A stretch of 29,533 nt of DNA from Pseudomonadota bacterium. GTDB lineage: Bacteria > Pseudomonadota > Gammaproteobacteria > Xanthomonadales > Rhodanobacteraceae. Under the pieces are notes generated by a model that saw only the letters and a list, made by a program, of their open reading frames with translations, had not been told where the DNA came from and did not search any database. How positions within the stretch are numbered: the stretch's first letter is position 1; the number at the start of each line of letters is the position of its first letter. Position numbers and translations under genes: made by a program. Below are positions 16,628 to 23,664 of the stretch, piece after piece. The DNA lies in NCBI GenBank assembly GCA_023430685.1, contig JAEYZH010000169.1, forward strand, positions 1-29,533, in the 5' to 3' direction.

Positions 16628-16783
16628 GTGTCGCCTCCCCTGCTTCGATCGTACTCCTTGCGACTCGCGAGGTCATGCAATCGGATTCAGGAGGGCGCGT
16701 GCCGACGGGATCCACGCGTGCGCTTGATCGAAGCGTGTTGCCTGCGCCACGAATGTGTCGGCGGCACGCCACGCCACGTGGCG

Positions 16784-16800
16784 CCTGCGCCACGCGCAGG
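16784..16800 (-). terminator. Possible terminator hairpin after the GlcD-like gene
   Basis: A perfect 7-bp stem (CCTGCGC/GCGCAGG) with a 3-base loop begins 8 bp after the stop codon of the FAD oxidase. A second palindrome, CGCCACGTGGCG, follows immediately. There is no run of U, so intrinsic termination is uncertain. Confidence 0.4.
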
Positions 16801-16808
16801 AGCCAATC

Positions 16809-18212
16809 TCAGGGCCGCTGTACCTGTTCGGGATCGGACGCGGACGGCGGCCACAGCTTGCCCGGATTGAGGATTCCATCCGGATCGAACTGCGCCTTGA
16901 TCGATCGCATCAATGCGAGCGCGTTCGCGTCGATCGCGCGTGGCAGGAACGCGCGCTTGGCGAGGCCGATGCCGTGTTCGCCGGACAGCGTGCCCTCGAG
17001 CCGGATCACGACATCGAAGAGTTCGTCTAGTGCACGTTCGGCACGCGCATGTTCGGGCGTGTCGCGCGGAAGCAGGTTCACGTGGATGTTGCCGTTGCCG
17101 GCATGGCCGAAGCAGACGATCGGGACCCGGTGCCTCGCGGCGAGTTCGCGAGTGGCCGCGACGAGCTCGGGCACGCGGCTGACCGGCACCACGACGTCTT
17201 CGTTGATCTTGTTCGGCGACAACGTGCGCAGTGCGGGCGACAGCGCCTTGCGCGCGGCCCAGAGCTGCGCGACTTCGGCGTCGTCGGCGGCGATGCGCAG
17301 GTCGAGCAGTCCGTCGCCGCGCGCCGCCTGCGCAACCGCGGCCGCGAGGTCGGCGAGCATCGCGGCTTCGCCGTCGACTTCGATCACGAGCATCGCGCCC
17401 GCGAGCGGAATCGACTCGCCGCCGTGCGCGCGCGCGAGTCGCAGGCATTCGTCGTCGAGGAACTCGAGCGCGCACGGCGCGACCGGCTGCGCCATGATGC
17501 GCGCGACCGCCTTCGCCGCGGCACCGACATCCGTGTACGTCGCGCGCAGCGTGCGCTTCGCGGAGGGCAGCGGTGTCAGTTTCAGGGTTGCCTCGGTCAC
17601 GAGCGCGAGCGTGCCTTCGGATCCGACCAGCAGCCGCGTCAGGTCGTAGCCGGTCGAACCCTTGGTGGTCGGCGTGCCGCAGCGAAAATCTTCGCCGGTG
17701 CCCGCCACCGCACGCAATGCGAGCACGTTGTCGCGCGTCGCGCCGTATTTCACCGCGCGCGGCCCGCCCGCGTTGCAGGCGAGGTTGCCGCCGATTGTGC
17801 AGAACGGCGCCGAGGTCGGATCGGGCGGCCAGAACAGGCGGTGCGGTGCGAGCGCGGCGTGCAGGTCGGCATTGAGCACGCCGGGCTCGACCACGGCGAG
17901 GCGGTTGTCGGGATCGATGCGCAGGATGCGGTCCATGCGCTCGAAGCTCGCGACCACGCCGCCCGCGACCGGCACGCTCGCGCCCGTGGTGTTCGTGCCG
18001 CGCCCGCGCGCGACGAGCGGAACGCGATGCGCGCGACACGCACGCACGAGCGCGACCACCTCTTCGTGCGAGCGCGGGAACACCACCGCATCCGGCGCCG
18101 CCTGCCGCCGCGAATTGTCGTAGCCGTAAACGAGGCACTCGGCCGCATCGATCGTCATCGCGTCGGCGGCGAAGATGGCTTGAAGCTCGGCGAGAGCGGC
18201 AGGTGTGAGCAT
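16809..18212 (-). CDS. FAD-linked oxidase of the GlcD / D-lactate dehydrogenase family
   Basis: It probably oxidises a 2-hydroxy acid (D-lactate, glycolate or D-2-hydroxyglutarate) with FAD; substrate cannot be read from sequence. It has 467 residues from the ATG at 18212; the frame stays open to 18281, but that extension is unlike the family. FAD-binding domain: VFPRSHEEVVALVRAC (44-59), VARGRGTNTTGASVP (67-81), and GGNLACNAGGPRAVKYG with GSTGYDLTRLLVGSEGTL. The C-terminal FAD-oxidase domain has NKINEDVVVPVSRVPEL, FGHAGNGNIHVN and LEGTLSGEHGIGLAKR, which carry the conserved acidic and histidine residues. No GlcE/GlcF partner is in the window, so it may act alone. The ribosome binding site is weak. 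Confidence 0.9.
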   Translation of the reverse strand: MLTPAALAELQAIFAADAMTIDAAECLVYGYDNSRRQAAPDAVVFPRSHEEVVALVRACRAHRVPLVARGRGTNTTGASVPVAGGVVASFERMDRILRIDPDNRLAVVEPGVLNADLHAALAPHRLFWPPDPTSAPFCTIGGNLACNAGGPRAVKYGATRDNVLALRAVAGTGEDFRCGTPTTKGSTGYDLTRLLVGSEGTLALVTEATLKLTPLPSAKRTLRATYTDVGAAAKAVARIMAQPVAPCALEFLDDECLRLARAHGGESIPLAGAMLVIEVDGEAAMLADLAAAVAQAARGDGLLDLRIAADDAEVAQLWAARKALSPALRTLSPNKINEDVVVPVSRVPELVAATRELAARHRVPIVCFGHAGNGNIHVNLLPRDTPEHARAERALDELFDVVIRLEGTLSGEHGIGLAKRAFLPRAIDANALALMRSIKAQFDPDGILNPGKLWPPSASDPEQVQRP

Positions 18213-18274
18213 GTTCGCAGCTGAAGTGCCAGGATCCTGCGTCGGCCGGACGATGATTCCGGCAGCTTGCGCCC

Positions 18275-18344
18275 GAATCACTAATCACTAATCACGAATC
18301 ACGACTCACGAATCACGAATCACGAATCACGAATCACGAATCAC
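18275..18344. repeat. Heptanucleotide repeat array (GAATCAC), ten units
   Basis: The clearest array of this family in the window: ten contiguous 7-bp units (GAATCAC, two TAATCAC, GAATCAC, GACTCAC and five GAATCAC) fill the gap between the dolP-like stop (18351) and the GlcD-like gene. No other element is seen in this gap. Confidence 0.95.
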
Positions 18345-18350
18345 GGCTTC

Positions 18351-18935
18351 TCAGTCCAGATACTCGAACACCTTCACCACGCGCGCGACGCCGGCCACGT
18401 TGCGCGCGACCTCGACCACGGCTTCGTCTTCCTCGCGCGTGAGCTTGCCCATCAGGTAGACCACGCGGTTCGTGGTGGTCACGTTGACGCGCGTCGGATC
18501 GAAGCCGGGCAGGCTGGTCAGGTCGAGCAGCGCGGTTTTCACGTGCGCGGTGATCGAGTTGTCGCGCCGTCGCGACCAGAAGCCTTCGGGCTCCGCGACC
18601 GCCAGTTCATTGACGATGCGTCGCGCGGAGGCGTCGGAGACGCGTTGCTCGGCGCGGTGCTTGAGTTCCTCGGTGCGCACCTGGCCGACGATCAGCAGCA
18701 CGCCGTTGTAGACCACGAGCGAGACGTTGTTGTGGAGCGCGAGTTCCTTGTCGCGATTGAGCGAGTCGTAGGCGTCGAGGACGATGCGCTTGTCGTCGAA
18801 CCAGGTGCCGAGGTCGCGGCGATCGTGCGCCGCGCGCGCACCGACCGCGGCGCCGCCGACGACGGCCGCGACGCAGCCGCCGAGCAGCAGCGGCATTGCA
18901 AGCGCGAGCAGGACGGGCATCAGGTGGCGCGGCAT
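18351..18935 (-). CDS. dolP: BON-domain outer-membrane lipoprotein (DolP/YraP-like)
   Basis: Lipoprotein of the division-associated DolP family, which in E. coli supports outer-membrane integrity. It has 194 residues. A signal peptide with lipobox LLGGC puts the lipidated Cys at position 21. A Gly/Ala-rich stretch follows, then two BON domains at about 50-115 (KRIVLDAYDSLNRDKEL...VYNGVLLIVGQV) and 122-190 (RDNSITAHVKTALL...TTTNRVVYLMGKL). The ATG at 18935 has GAGGA six bases upstream, better than the open-frame start at 18968. It lies downstream of lpoA and yraN, as yraP does in E. coli, except that no diaA lies between. Residue +2 after the lipid Cys is Val-Ala, not Asp, fitting outer-membrane sorting. 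Confidence 0.92.
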   Translation of the reverse strand: MPRHLMPVLLALAMPLLLGGCVAAVVGGAAVGARAAHDRRDLGTWFDDKRIVLDAYDSLNRDKELALHNNVSLVVYNGVLLIVGQVRTEELKHRAEQRVSDASARRIVNELAVAEPEGFWSRRRDNSITAHVKTALLDLTSLPGFDPTRVNVTTTNRVVYLMGKLTREEDEAVVEVARNVAGVARVVKVFEYLD

Positions 18936-18968
18936 CGCGGATCCTCGGGCAGTGGCAGGGCAGGGCAT

Positions 18969-19334
18969 TCAGGCGGCGTCGAACGCGCTCGCGCGCCAGT
19001 CCAGCGACGCGGCGTCGTCCTCGCCATCGACCGCGACGACATCGAAGCGGCAGGCGAGCCGGGCCTCGCGCGGATGGCGCGCAAGCCAGGCGCCGGCCGC
19101 GCGCACGAGTTTCGCACGCTTGGCCGCGCCGACCGAATCCATGCCGTCGCCGAAGCCCGAGCGGGCGCCGCCGCGTCGATAGCGCACCTCCACGAACACG
19201 ATCACGTCGCGATCGCGCATCACGAGGTCGAGCTCGCCATGGCGGCAGTTGAAGTTGCGCTCGATCAACACGAGGCCCGCGCGTTCGAGGTGCGCGCACG
19301 CAAGTTGCTCGTAGTGCGAACCCGTGCTGCGCAT
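18969..19334 (-). CDS. yraN: YraN family (UPF0102) putative endonuclease-fold protein
   Basis: Small protein of 121 residues with a restriction-endonuclease-like fold. The conserved core reads HYEQLACAHLERAGLVLIERNF, then CRHGELDLVMRDRDVIVFVEVRYRR, which contains the E-x-D and the later E-V of the nuclease-type site. GFGDGMDSVGAAKRAKLVRAA follows. The true cellular role of the family is not settled. The ATG at 19334 lies 16 bp after the lpoA stop without a clear ribosome binding site, suggesting translational coupling. The gene between yraN and dolP in E. coli (diaA) is absent; only 33 bp separate the two here. Confidence 0.94.
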   Translation of the reverse strand: MRSTGSHYEQLACAHLERAGLVLIERNFNCRHGELDLVMRDRDVIVFVEVRYRRGGARSGFGDGMDSVGAAKRAKLVRAAGAWLARHPREARLACRFDVVAVDGEDDAASLDWRASAFDAA

Positions 19335-19350
19335 CGCCGCGCGGCGCGCT

Positions 19351-21171
19351 TCAGCGCGAAGGCAGCGCGCTGAGCGCGCCCTCGACCGGCTCGGCGATGC
19401 CGTTGCGGAAGCGCGCCCAGCCGACCAGCCGGTTGATGCGCCCGAAGGTATCGGCGGTGAGTTCTCCGGTCGCGCCCGCGACGTAGGCATCCGGATTCGC
19501 GAACAGCCAGTCGAGGTAGGGCAGCAGCGCGTAGGCGTCCATGCCGAACGCGAACAGGCGTCCGCCGAATCCGTTCGCGCTCGCGAGCCGGCCCGAGACC
19601 GCCGCGCGCTGCGGGCGCCCGGGGATCGATCCGAACAGCCAGGGCGCGTCGCAGAACTCGACCCCTTCGAGGTCGCGGTCGAGCGACGCATTGGCGTCGC
19701 CCGCGTAGATGTGCGACGTCGCGAACACCGGCGCGCCGATGCCGGCGACGCGCAGCTGCGGCACCAGCAGGCGCGCCTGTTGCGGTCGGAGGCTGATGAA
19801 CACGCCGGCGTTCCCGTCGCTGCCGAGCAGGCCGCTCGCCTGCGCGATCGCGGGCGCGAAATCCACGTCCTTGTCGCCAAGCCGGGCTTCGCCGACGACG
19901 TTGCCGCCGCCGGCCTCGAACTGCGTGCGGAATGCGCGCGACGCGCGTTCCGCCCAGTCCGCACCCGCGATCAGCACCGATGCGCGCGTGATCCCGCGTG
20001 CGAGCATGTGTTCGGCGACCTGGGCGCCTTCGGCATCGGGCAGCAAGCCGAACTCCGCGCTGCCCGGAGGCGGCACTTCGCCGCTGTCGGGATGGTTCAG
20101 CGCGAGCACGCGCGCCTCGAGCGGCAGGCGGAACAGTTCGCCGACCGCCTCGCGCTGCAGCGGGCCGACCACCTGGTCGGCACCGTCCGCGACCGCGCGA
20201 CGATAGGCTGCGATCGCGTCGGCCGGCGAGCTGCCGGCGTCGTAGATCCGCAGCAGCGGTCGTTGTGCGGCGGCGTCGGAGAAGTACGCGCTGAGGAAGC
20301 CGTCGCGAATCGGCTCGGATACGCCGGCAAGCTGCGCGAGCGGCAGCAGCAGCGCGACCTGGCGCGGAGCGACGTAGCCTTCGGGCGCGAGCCCGCCGCC
20401 GTCGCCCGGGCGCATCGTGCCGACCGGCCGGTTCGGCCGTGGCAGCGTGCGTGCGAGCGGATGACCCTTGCTGCGCAGGCTCTGCTCGATCCATGGACGC
20501 ATCGCGTCGTTCTCGGGCAGCGTGTCGAAGCGTTCGCGCAGCGCCGCGGGCTCCATCGTCGCCAGCACCTCGCGGATCTGCTCGCGGTTGTGCTCGCGGT
20601 CGCCGCCGCGCAGGTGGCGGTCGAGCGCCGCGCGCATGCGCGCGGACGCGAATGCATCGCCGGCGGCGAACTCGGCGCGTGCGCGCAGTTCGAGCGCGCG
20701 CACGCGCAGCTCCGGCGAGAGCGTCGCGTCGTCGAACGTGAGCAATGCGCGCGCGCGTTCGTGGTCGCCGCGATGCAGCGCGATCTCCGCATCGAGCAGG
20801 TCCAGGCGCTCGGGCTCGTCGCCGTGCAGCCGGCGACGCTTGATGTCGCCGAGGGCGCGCTCGGCGGCCTCGATGTCGCCGCCGTCGCGCAGGGATTCAG
20901 CCGCGCGCAGCCGGTAGTAGGCCGATGCATCGCCTCGATGCGTGCGCGCGAGCGCGAGGAACTCGGCTGCGGCCGCCGCGAATTCGCCGTCGGCCTGCAG
21001 GCGTTCGGCGTGCCCTGCCTGTTCGACCACCGCCGTGCCCGGCGTCCCGGGCAGGCTCGCGCAGGCGCCGAGCGCGAGCATCAGCGCCAAGAGCGCGGCG
21101 CGCGCAAGGCCCGCTCGCTGCGTGCGCGACGCAGTGCGACGGTGCAGCATCCTGGCTGTCCAGCAGAGCAT
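19351..21171 (-). CDS. lpoA: Penicillin-binding protein activator LpoA
   Basis: Outer-membrane lipoprotein that activates the peptidoglycan synthase PBP1A. It has 606 residues. An N-terminal signal with lipobox LALGAC gives the lipidated Cys37. A TPR-like helical domain spans about 50-235 (LQADGEFAAAAAEFLALAR and similar repeats). A periplasmic-binding-protein-like domain covers about 265-600 (VALLLPLAQLAGVSEPIRDGFLSAYF, QVVGPLQREAVGEL, FISLRPQQARLLVPQL, FAFGMDAYALLPYLDWL). The ATG at 21171 is supported by AGGAGG 8 bases upstream; a second ATG seven codons later lacks one. The N-terminus ahead of the hydrophobic core is long and basic. It is divergent from rsmI and followed by yraN, the conserved rsmI/lpoA/yraN arrangement. 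Confidence 0.95.
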   Translation of the reverse strand: MLCWTARMLHRRTASRTQRAGLARAALLALMLALGACASLPGTPGTAVVEQAGHAERLQADGEFAAAAAEFLALARTHRGDASAYYRLRAAESLRDGGDIEAAERALGDIKRRRLHGDEPERLDLLDAEIALHRGDHERARALLTFDDATLSPELRVRALELRARAEFAAGDAFASARMRAALDRHLRGGDREHNREQIREVLATMEPAALRERFDTLPENDAMRPWIEQSLRSKGHPLARTLPRPNRPVGTMRPGDGGGLAPEGYVAPRQVALLLPLAQLAGVSEPIRDGFLSAYFSDAAAQRPLLRIYDAGSSPADAIAAYRRAVADGADQVVGPLQREAVGELFRLPLEARVLALNHPDSGEVPPPGSAEFGLLPDAEGAQVAEHMLARGITRASVLIAGADWAERASRAFRTQFEAGGGNVVGEARLGDKDVDFAPAIAQASGLLGSDGNAGVFISLRPQQARLLVPQLRVAGIGAPVFATSHIYAGDANASLDRDLEGVEFCDAPWLFGSIPGRPQRAAVSGRLASANGFGGRLFAFGMDAYALLPYLDWLFANPDAYVAGATGELTADTFGRINRLVGWARFRNGIAEPVEGALSALPSR

Positions 21172-21209
21172 GGCGATCCCTCCTCGCGCGCATGATGAGC
21201 TACGCTCCG

Positions 21210-21215
21210 ATCATA
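21210..21215 (-). promoter_or_regulatory. Candidate -10 of the lpoA promoter
   Basis: TATGAT on the minus strand lies about 39 bp before the lpoA ATG in the 97-bp divergent gap with rsmI. No -35 consensus is found at 17 bp. Position and composition are the only support. Confidence 0.3.
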
Positions 21216-21268
21216 GCCGATCGCGGTCGCTCCCTCGCTGCCGCGGCGCCCGGCGCGGGGACGCATTC

Positions 21269-22108
21269 ATGTCGCAACAACGAGGTCGCCTGTGGATCGT
21301 GGCGACGCCGATCGGCAACCTCGAGGACCTGTCGCCGCGCGCGCGCGACACCCTGCGCGATGCGGACATCGTCGCGGCCGAAGACACGCGCCACAGCGCA
21401 CCGTTGCTCGCACGCGCGGGCTTCCGCGGACGCGTGGTGTCGCTGCACGACCACAACGAGGCGCAGCAGGCCGAACGCCTGCTCGAATGGCTCGGTGACG
21501 GACGTGAAGTCGCGCTGGTGTCCGACGCGGGCACGCCGCTGGTCAGCGATCCCGGTTTCCGGCTCGTGCGCGCCGCGCGTGCGGCCGGTTTCGTGGTATC
21601 GCCGGTGCCGGGTCCCTGTGCCGCGATCGCCGCGCTCTCCGCAGCGGGCCTGCCGAGCGATCGTTTCGTGTTCGAAGGTTTCCTGCCATCGAAGGCGTCG
21701 GCGCGACGCGTCCGACTCGATGCACTCGCGAGCGAGCCGCGCACGCTCGTGTTCTACGAGTCGAGTCATCGCATCCTCGACACGCTCGCCGACGCGGCAT
21801 CCGCATTCGGCGAGTCGCGCGAAGCCGTGCTCGCGCGCGAACTCACGAAGCTGTTCGAAACCTTCATCGTCGCGCCGCTCGGTGACCTGCACGCGCGCGT
21901 CAACGCCGACGCCGACCAGCAACGCGGCGAGTTCGTGCTGCTGGTCGCGGGTGCGCAGGGCGACGCCGCCGACGCGACGCTCGCCGAAGGCCGCCGCGTG
22001 TTCGCGCTGCTGCGCGAGGAATTGCCACCTGCGCGCGCCGCGAAGCTCGCCGCGGCGATCACGGGTGCGCCGCGCAAGCAGCTGTATGAAGCCGGGAATG
22101 GGGAATGA
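21269..22108 (+). CDS. rsmI: 16S rRNA (cytidine(1402)-2'-O)-methyltransferase
   Basis: Methylates the ribose of C1402 in 16S rRNA with SAM. It has 279 residues of the tetrapyrrole-methylase fold: LWIVATPIGNLEDLSPRARDTL (about 8-29), AAEDTRHS, LVSDAGTPLVSDPGF, VSPVPGPCAAIAALSAAGLP, FVFEGFLPSK, and FYESSHRI. The C-terminal helical piece (LREELPPARAAKLAAAITGAPRKQLYE) is present but stops early: the final residues AGNGE and the TGA are encoded by GGGAATG heptamers, where homologues have a few more helical residues. The ATG at 21269 fits the family start. It is divergent from lpoA and upstream of rnpB, the usual gammaproteobacterial order. Confidence 0.96.
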   Translation: MSQQRGRLWIVATPIGNLEDLSPRARDTLRDADIVAAEDTRHSAPLLARAGFRGRVVSLHDHNEAQQAERLLEWLGDGREVALVSDAGTPLVSDPGFRLVRAARAAGFVVSPVPGPCAAIAALSAAGLPSDRFVFEGFLPSKASARRVRLDALASEPRTLVFYESSHRILDTLADAASAFGESREAVLARELTKLFETFIVAPLGDLHARVNADADQQRGEFVLLVAGAQGDAADATLAEGRRVFALLREELPPARAAKLAAAITGAPRKQLYEAGNGE

Positions 22109-22140
22109 AGCCGGGAATGGGGAATGGGGAATGGGGAATC
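22094..22140. repeat. Heptanucleotide repeat array (GGGAATG) at the rsmI 3' end
   Basis: Two GGGAATG units (22094-22107), a short AAGCC spacer, then three GGGAATG and one GGGAATC unit (22113-22140). GAAGCCGGGAATGGGGAATG occurs twice almost side by side, so the array also grew by a local duplication. The first pair encodes the last residues of RsmI and gives its stop. GATTCGC/GATTCCC units reappear just before the rnpB -10 (22172-22187). Confidence 0.9.
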
Positions 22141-22190
22141 GTCAAGAGGCAACTCTCGTCGTTGCCATTTCCGATTCGCGATTCCCGCTC

Positions 22191-22199
22191 TGATACACT
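22191..22199 (+). promoter_or_regulatory. Extended -10 promoter of rnpB
   Basis: TGATACACT matches an extended -10 (TG-n-TACACT). Seven bases downstream is 22207, exactly the mature 5' end predicted from the P1 helix, so transcription probably starts at the mature end. TTGCCA at 22162-22167 is too far upstream (26 bp) for a normal -35. The spacer consists of heptamer-like units. Confidence 0.65.
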
Positions 22200-22206
22200 C
22201 AAGAAG

Positions 22207-22636
22207 GAAGCCGGCCAGGCAGCCGCGTCGCGCACTGCGCGCCGAGGAAAGTCCGGGCTCCACAGGGCAGGGTGCCAGGTAACGCCTGGGCGGCGCGAGC
22301 CGACGGAAAGTGCAACAGAGAGCAGACCGCCGATGGCCGCCTGTGCCTTCTCCGGATGATCGGTGCAATTGGCGTTCGCGCAAGCGAACGTCCAAGTGCC
22401 TCCCGTATCGCCGGTGGCGCAGGCGGATCAGGCAAGGGTGAAACGGTGCGGTAAGAGCGCACCGCGAGTCTGGCAACAGACCGGCACGGCAAACCCCACC
22501 TGGAGCAAGACCTAATAGGGGAACCATGACGCGGCCCGCGTCGTTCCCGGGTTGGTCGCTCGAGTCCTGCGGCGACGCAGGACCTAGAGGAATGGCTGCC
22601 CACGACAGAACCCGGCTTATCGGCCGGCTTCCACCT
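22207..22636 (+). ncRNA. rnpB: RNase P RNA, bacterial type A
   Basis: Catalytic RNA that matures tRNA 5' ends. Conserved segments are all present in order: GAGGAAAGTCCGGGCTCC (from 22244), CAGGGTGCCAGGTAACGCC, GTGCAACAGAGAGCAGACC, GATCAGGCAAGGGTGAAA, GGTAAGAGCGCACCG (from 22452), GGCAACAGACCGGCACGG, and CCACGACAGAACCCGGCTTA (from 22600). Helix P1 pairs GAAGCCGGCC (22207-22216) with GGCCGGCTTC (22622-22631), which fixes both ends. At about 430 nt it is longer than the E. coli RNA (377). Much of the extra length is an expanded P12 arm at about 22334-22428, capped by CGTTCGC-GCAA-GCGAACG with a GNRA loop. It sits between rsmI and mraZ, as in Pseudomonas and relatives. Confidence 0.98.
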
Positions 22637-23143
22637 CATTTCCCGGCCCGCTCCATCGGCCCGCCCGGGGCAGCTTCCACTCTCCTTCTCCCGCTTGCGG
22701 GAGAAGGAGAGGCAGCTGCTGCACGACACCTTCCGCTTTTCCTTCTCCCGCTTGCGGGAGAAGGTGCCCCGCAGGGGCGGATGAGGGCAGCTCTTGATCT
22801 TCGCGCGTGCTCGCAAGATCAAGATCAAGAGCGACCCCCTTCTGCCGCTTCGCGGCATCTTCCCCCGCAAGCGGGGGAAGCAGAGGCAGCTGCTGCACGA
22901 CACCTTCGGCTTCTCCTTCTCCCGCTCGCGGGAGAAGGTGCCCCGCAGGGGCGGATGAGGGCAGCTCTTGATCTTCGCCGAGGCCTCCTGCTGGCGCAGC
23001 GAATCCCCGACACGGCGCTGCGCGCGGCTACGCTCCGCGAGATGCTGCAATCCTTTCAACACCTTGCCGCGCGCTCCTGAGAATCCCCCTTAGATCGCCT
23101 GAAATCCCGCTGAAAAAACCGCCTCCGAAAACCCGATTTTTCC
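22637..23143. repeat. RIME-like composite repeat cluster between rnpB and mraZ
   Basis: About 500 bp without a gene. CCTTCTCCCGC-TT-GCGGGAGAAGG hairpins occur at about 22684-22707 and 22741-22764, and with CGC in place of TT near 22915-22937. Two are followed by GTGCCCCGCAGGGGC and GGATGAGGGCAGCTCTTGATC (22764-22803, 22938-22978). AGGCAGCTGCTGCACGACACC occurs twice (22710, 22884). The second module (CTGCCGCTTCGCGGCA and CTTCCCCCGC..GCGGGGGAAG) lies at 22822-22883. Modules match those between ribD and ribE. After 22985 only unremarkable sequence remains before the mraZ promoter. Open frames on both strands here are repeat translations. Confidence 0.88.
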
Positions 23144-23172
23144 TTGACAGACCGTAGCTTGCCACCTAAGGT
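23144..23172 (+). promoter_or_regulatory. Promoter of mraZ and the dcw cluster
   Basis: A perfect -35 TTGACA at 23144-23149 is followed after 17 bp by TAAGGT (23167-23172) as -10. It stands in an AT-rich stretch and is the best sigma-70-type promoter in the window. Transcription would start near 23179, inside the GTGG decamer repeats. Confidence 0.75.
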
Positions 23173-23210
23173 GGGTTTCAGTGGTTTTTCGTGGTGGATC
23201 GTGGTCCATG
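23171..23210 (+). promoter_or_regulatory. Four decameric GTGG boxes, likely MraZ operator
   Basis: Four direct repeats in exact 10-bp phase start at 23171, 23181, 23191 and 23201: GTGGGTTTCA, GTGGTTTTTC, GTGGTGGATC and GTGGTCCATG. MraZ proteins are known to bind direct TGGGN-type repeats spaced about one helical turn apart at their own promoter. Here the boxes run from the -10 through the leader to the mraZ ATG itself, so MraZ binding should block transcription and perhaps initiation of translation. Only the first box has GTGGG; the others are GTGGT. Confidence 0.75.
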
Positions 23211-23651
23211 TTTCAGGGCGAGACGGCGGTAACGCTGGACGACAAGGGCCGGGTAGCCATTCCCGCGGCTCATCGGGAGACCGTCTCGAAGGCGGGCAAC
23301 CGCCTCGTCGTCACCTATAACCCGTTCGAGCACGGCTGCCTCTGGATCTTCCCGGAGAAGGAGTGGGAGCGCGTGCGCGACGAGGTCAATGCCTTGCCGA
23401 GCGTGAAGGCCGTGCACCGCAACCTGCAGATGAAGCTCGTCGGCGCCGCCGCGCATGTCGAACCGGACGCGAACGGCCGCATCACGCTGCCCGGTAGCCA
23501 GCGCAACGCGACCGGCATCGAGAAGCGCGCGGTGCTGCTCGGCATGGGCAACAAGTTCGAGCTGTGGGGCGAGCAGGCGCACTTCGCGAAGATCCGCGAA
23601 ACGATCGGCGAGGACCAGATCACGGAGGACATGCTCGAGCTGCGGCTGTGA
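23208..23651 (+). CDS. mraZ: Transcriptional regulator MraZ
   Basis: DNA-binding regulator of the division and cell-wall cluster that represses its own promoter. It has 147 residues with two SpoVT/AbrB-like halves: FQGETAVTLDDKGRVAIPAAHRE (2-24) and AAAHVEPDANGRITLPGSQR (about 80-99), each with the hallmark D-x-x-GR-x-x-x-P. The ATG at 23208 matches the family start (MFxG); nine extra in-frame codons upstream are repeat-box DNA. No Shine-Dalgarno sequence is visible because the operator boxes occupy the leader. It is 13 bp before rsmH. Confidence 0.97.
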   Translation: MFQGETAVTLDDKGRVAIPAAHRETVSKAGNRLVVTYNPFEHGCLWIFPEKEWERVRDEVNALPSVKAVHRNLQMKLVGAAAHVEPDANGRITLPGSQRNATGIEKRAVLLGMGNKFELWGEQAHFAKIRETIGEDQITEDMLELRL

Positions 23652-23664
23652 CGGGGATCCGTCG

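Larger units (their letters stand above)
16601..16808. other. Intergenic region upstream of the paralog operon
   Basis: 208 bp with no gene. Reading on the minus strand, it starts with two palindromes just after the GlcD-like gene: CCTGCGC-CAC-GCGCAGG at 16784-16800 and CGCCACGTGGCG at 16772-16783. These could end or stabilise the upstream transcript, although no U-tract follows. Near the operon is an AT-rich spot with TATACA (16622-16627), a possible -10 about 22 bp before the copy A ATG; no good -35 is evident. Confidence 0.5.

Noticed and set aside
18213..18281. Start of the GlcD-like protein at 18281
   Set aside because: The extra 23 residues do not resemble the family and approach the heptamer array; ATG 18212 gives the normal N-terminus.
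18936..18968. Start of the BON lipoprotein at 18968
   Set aside because: GAGGA sits correctly before the ATG at 18935, and the shorter form has a normal lipoprotein signal.
22199..23080. Coding genes between rnpB and mraZ (287-codon minus frame, 184-codon plus frame)
   Set aside because: Their peptides are translations of the rnpB RNA gene and of the RIME-like palindromes, with the same phrases repeated.
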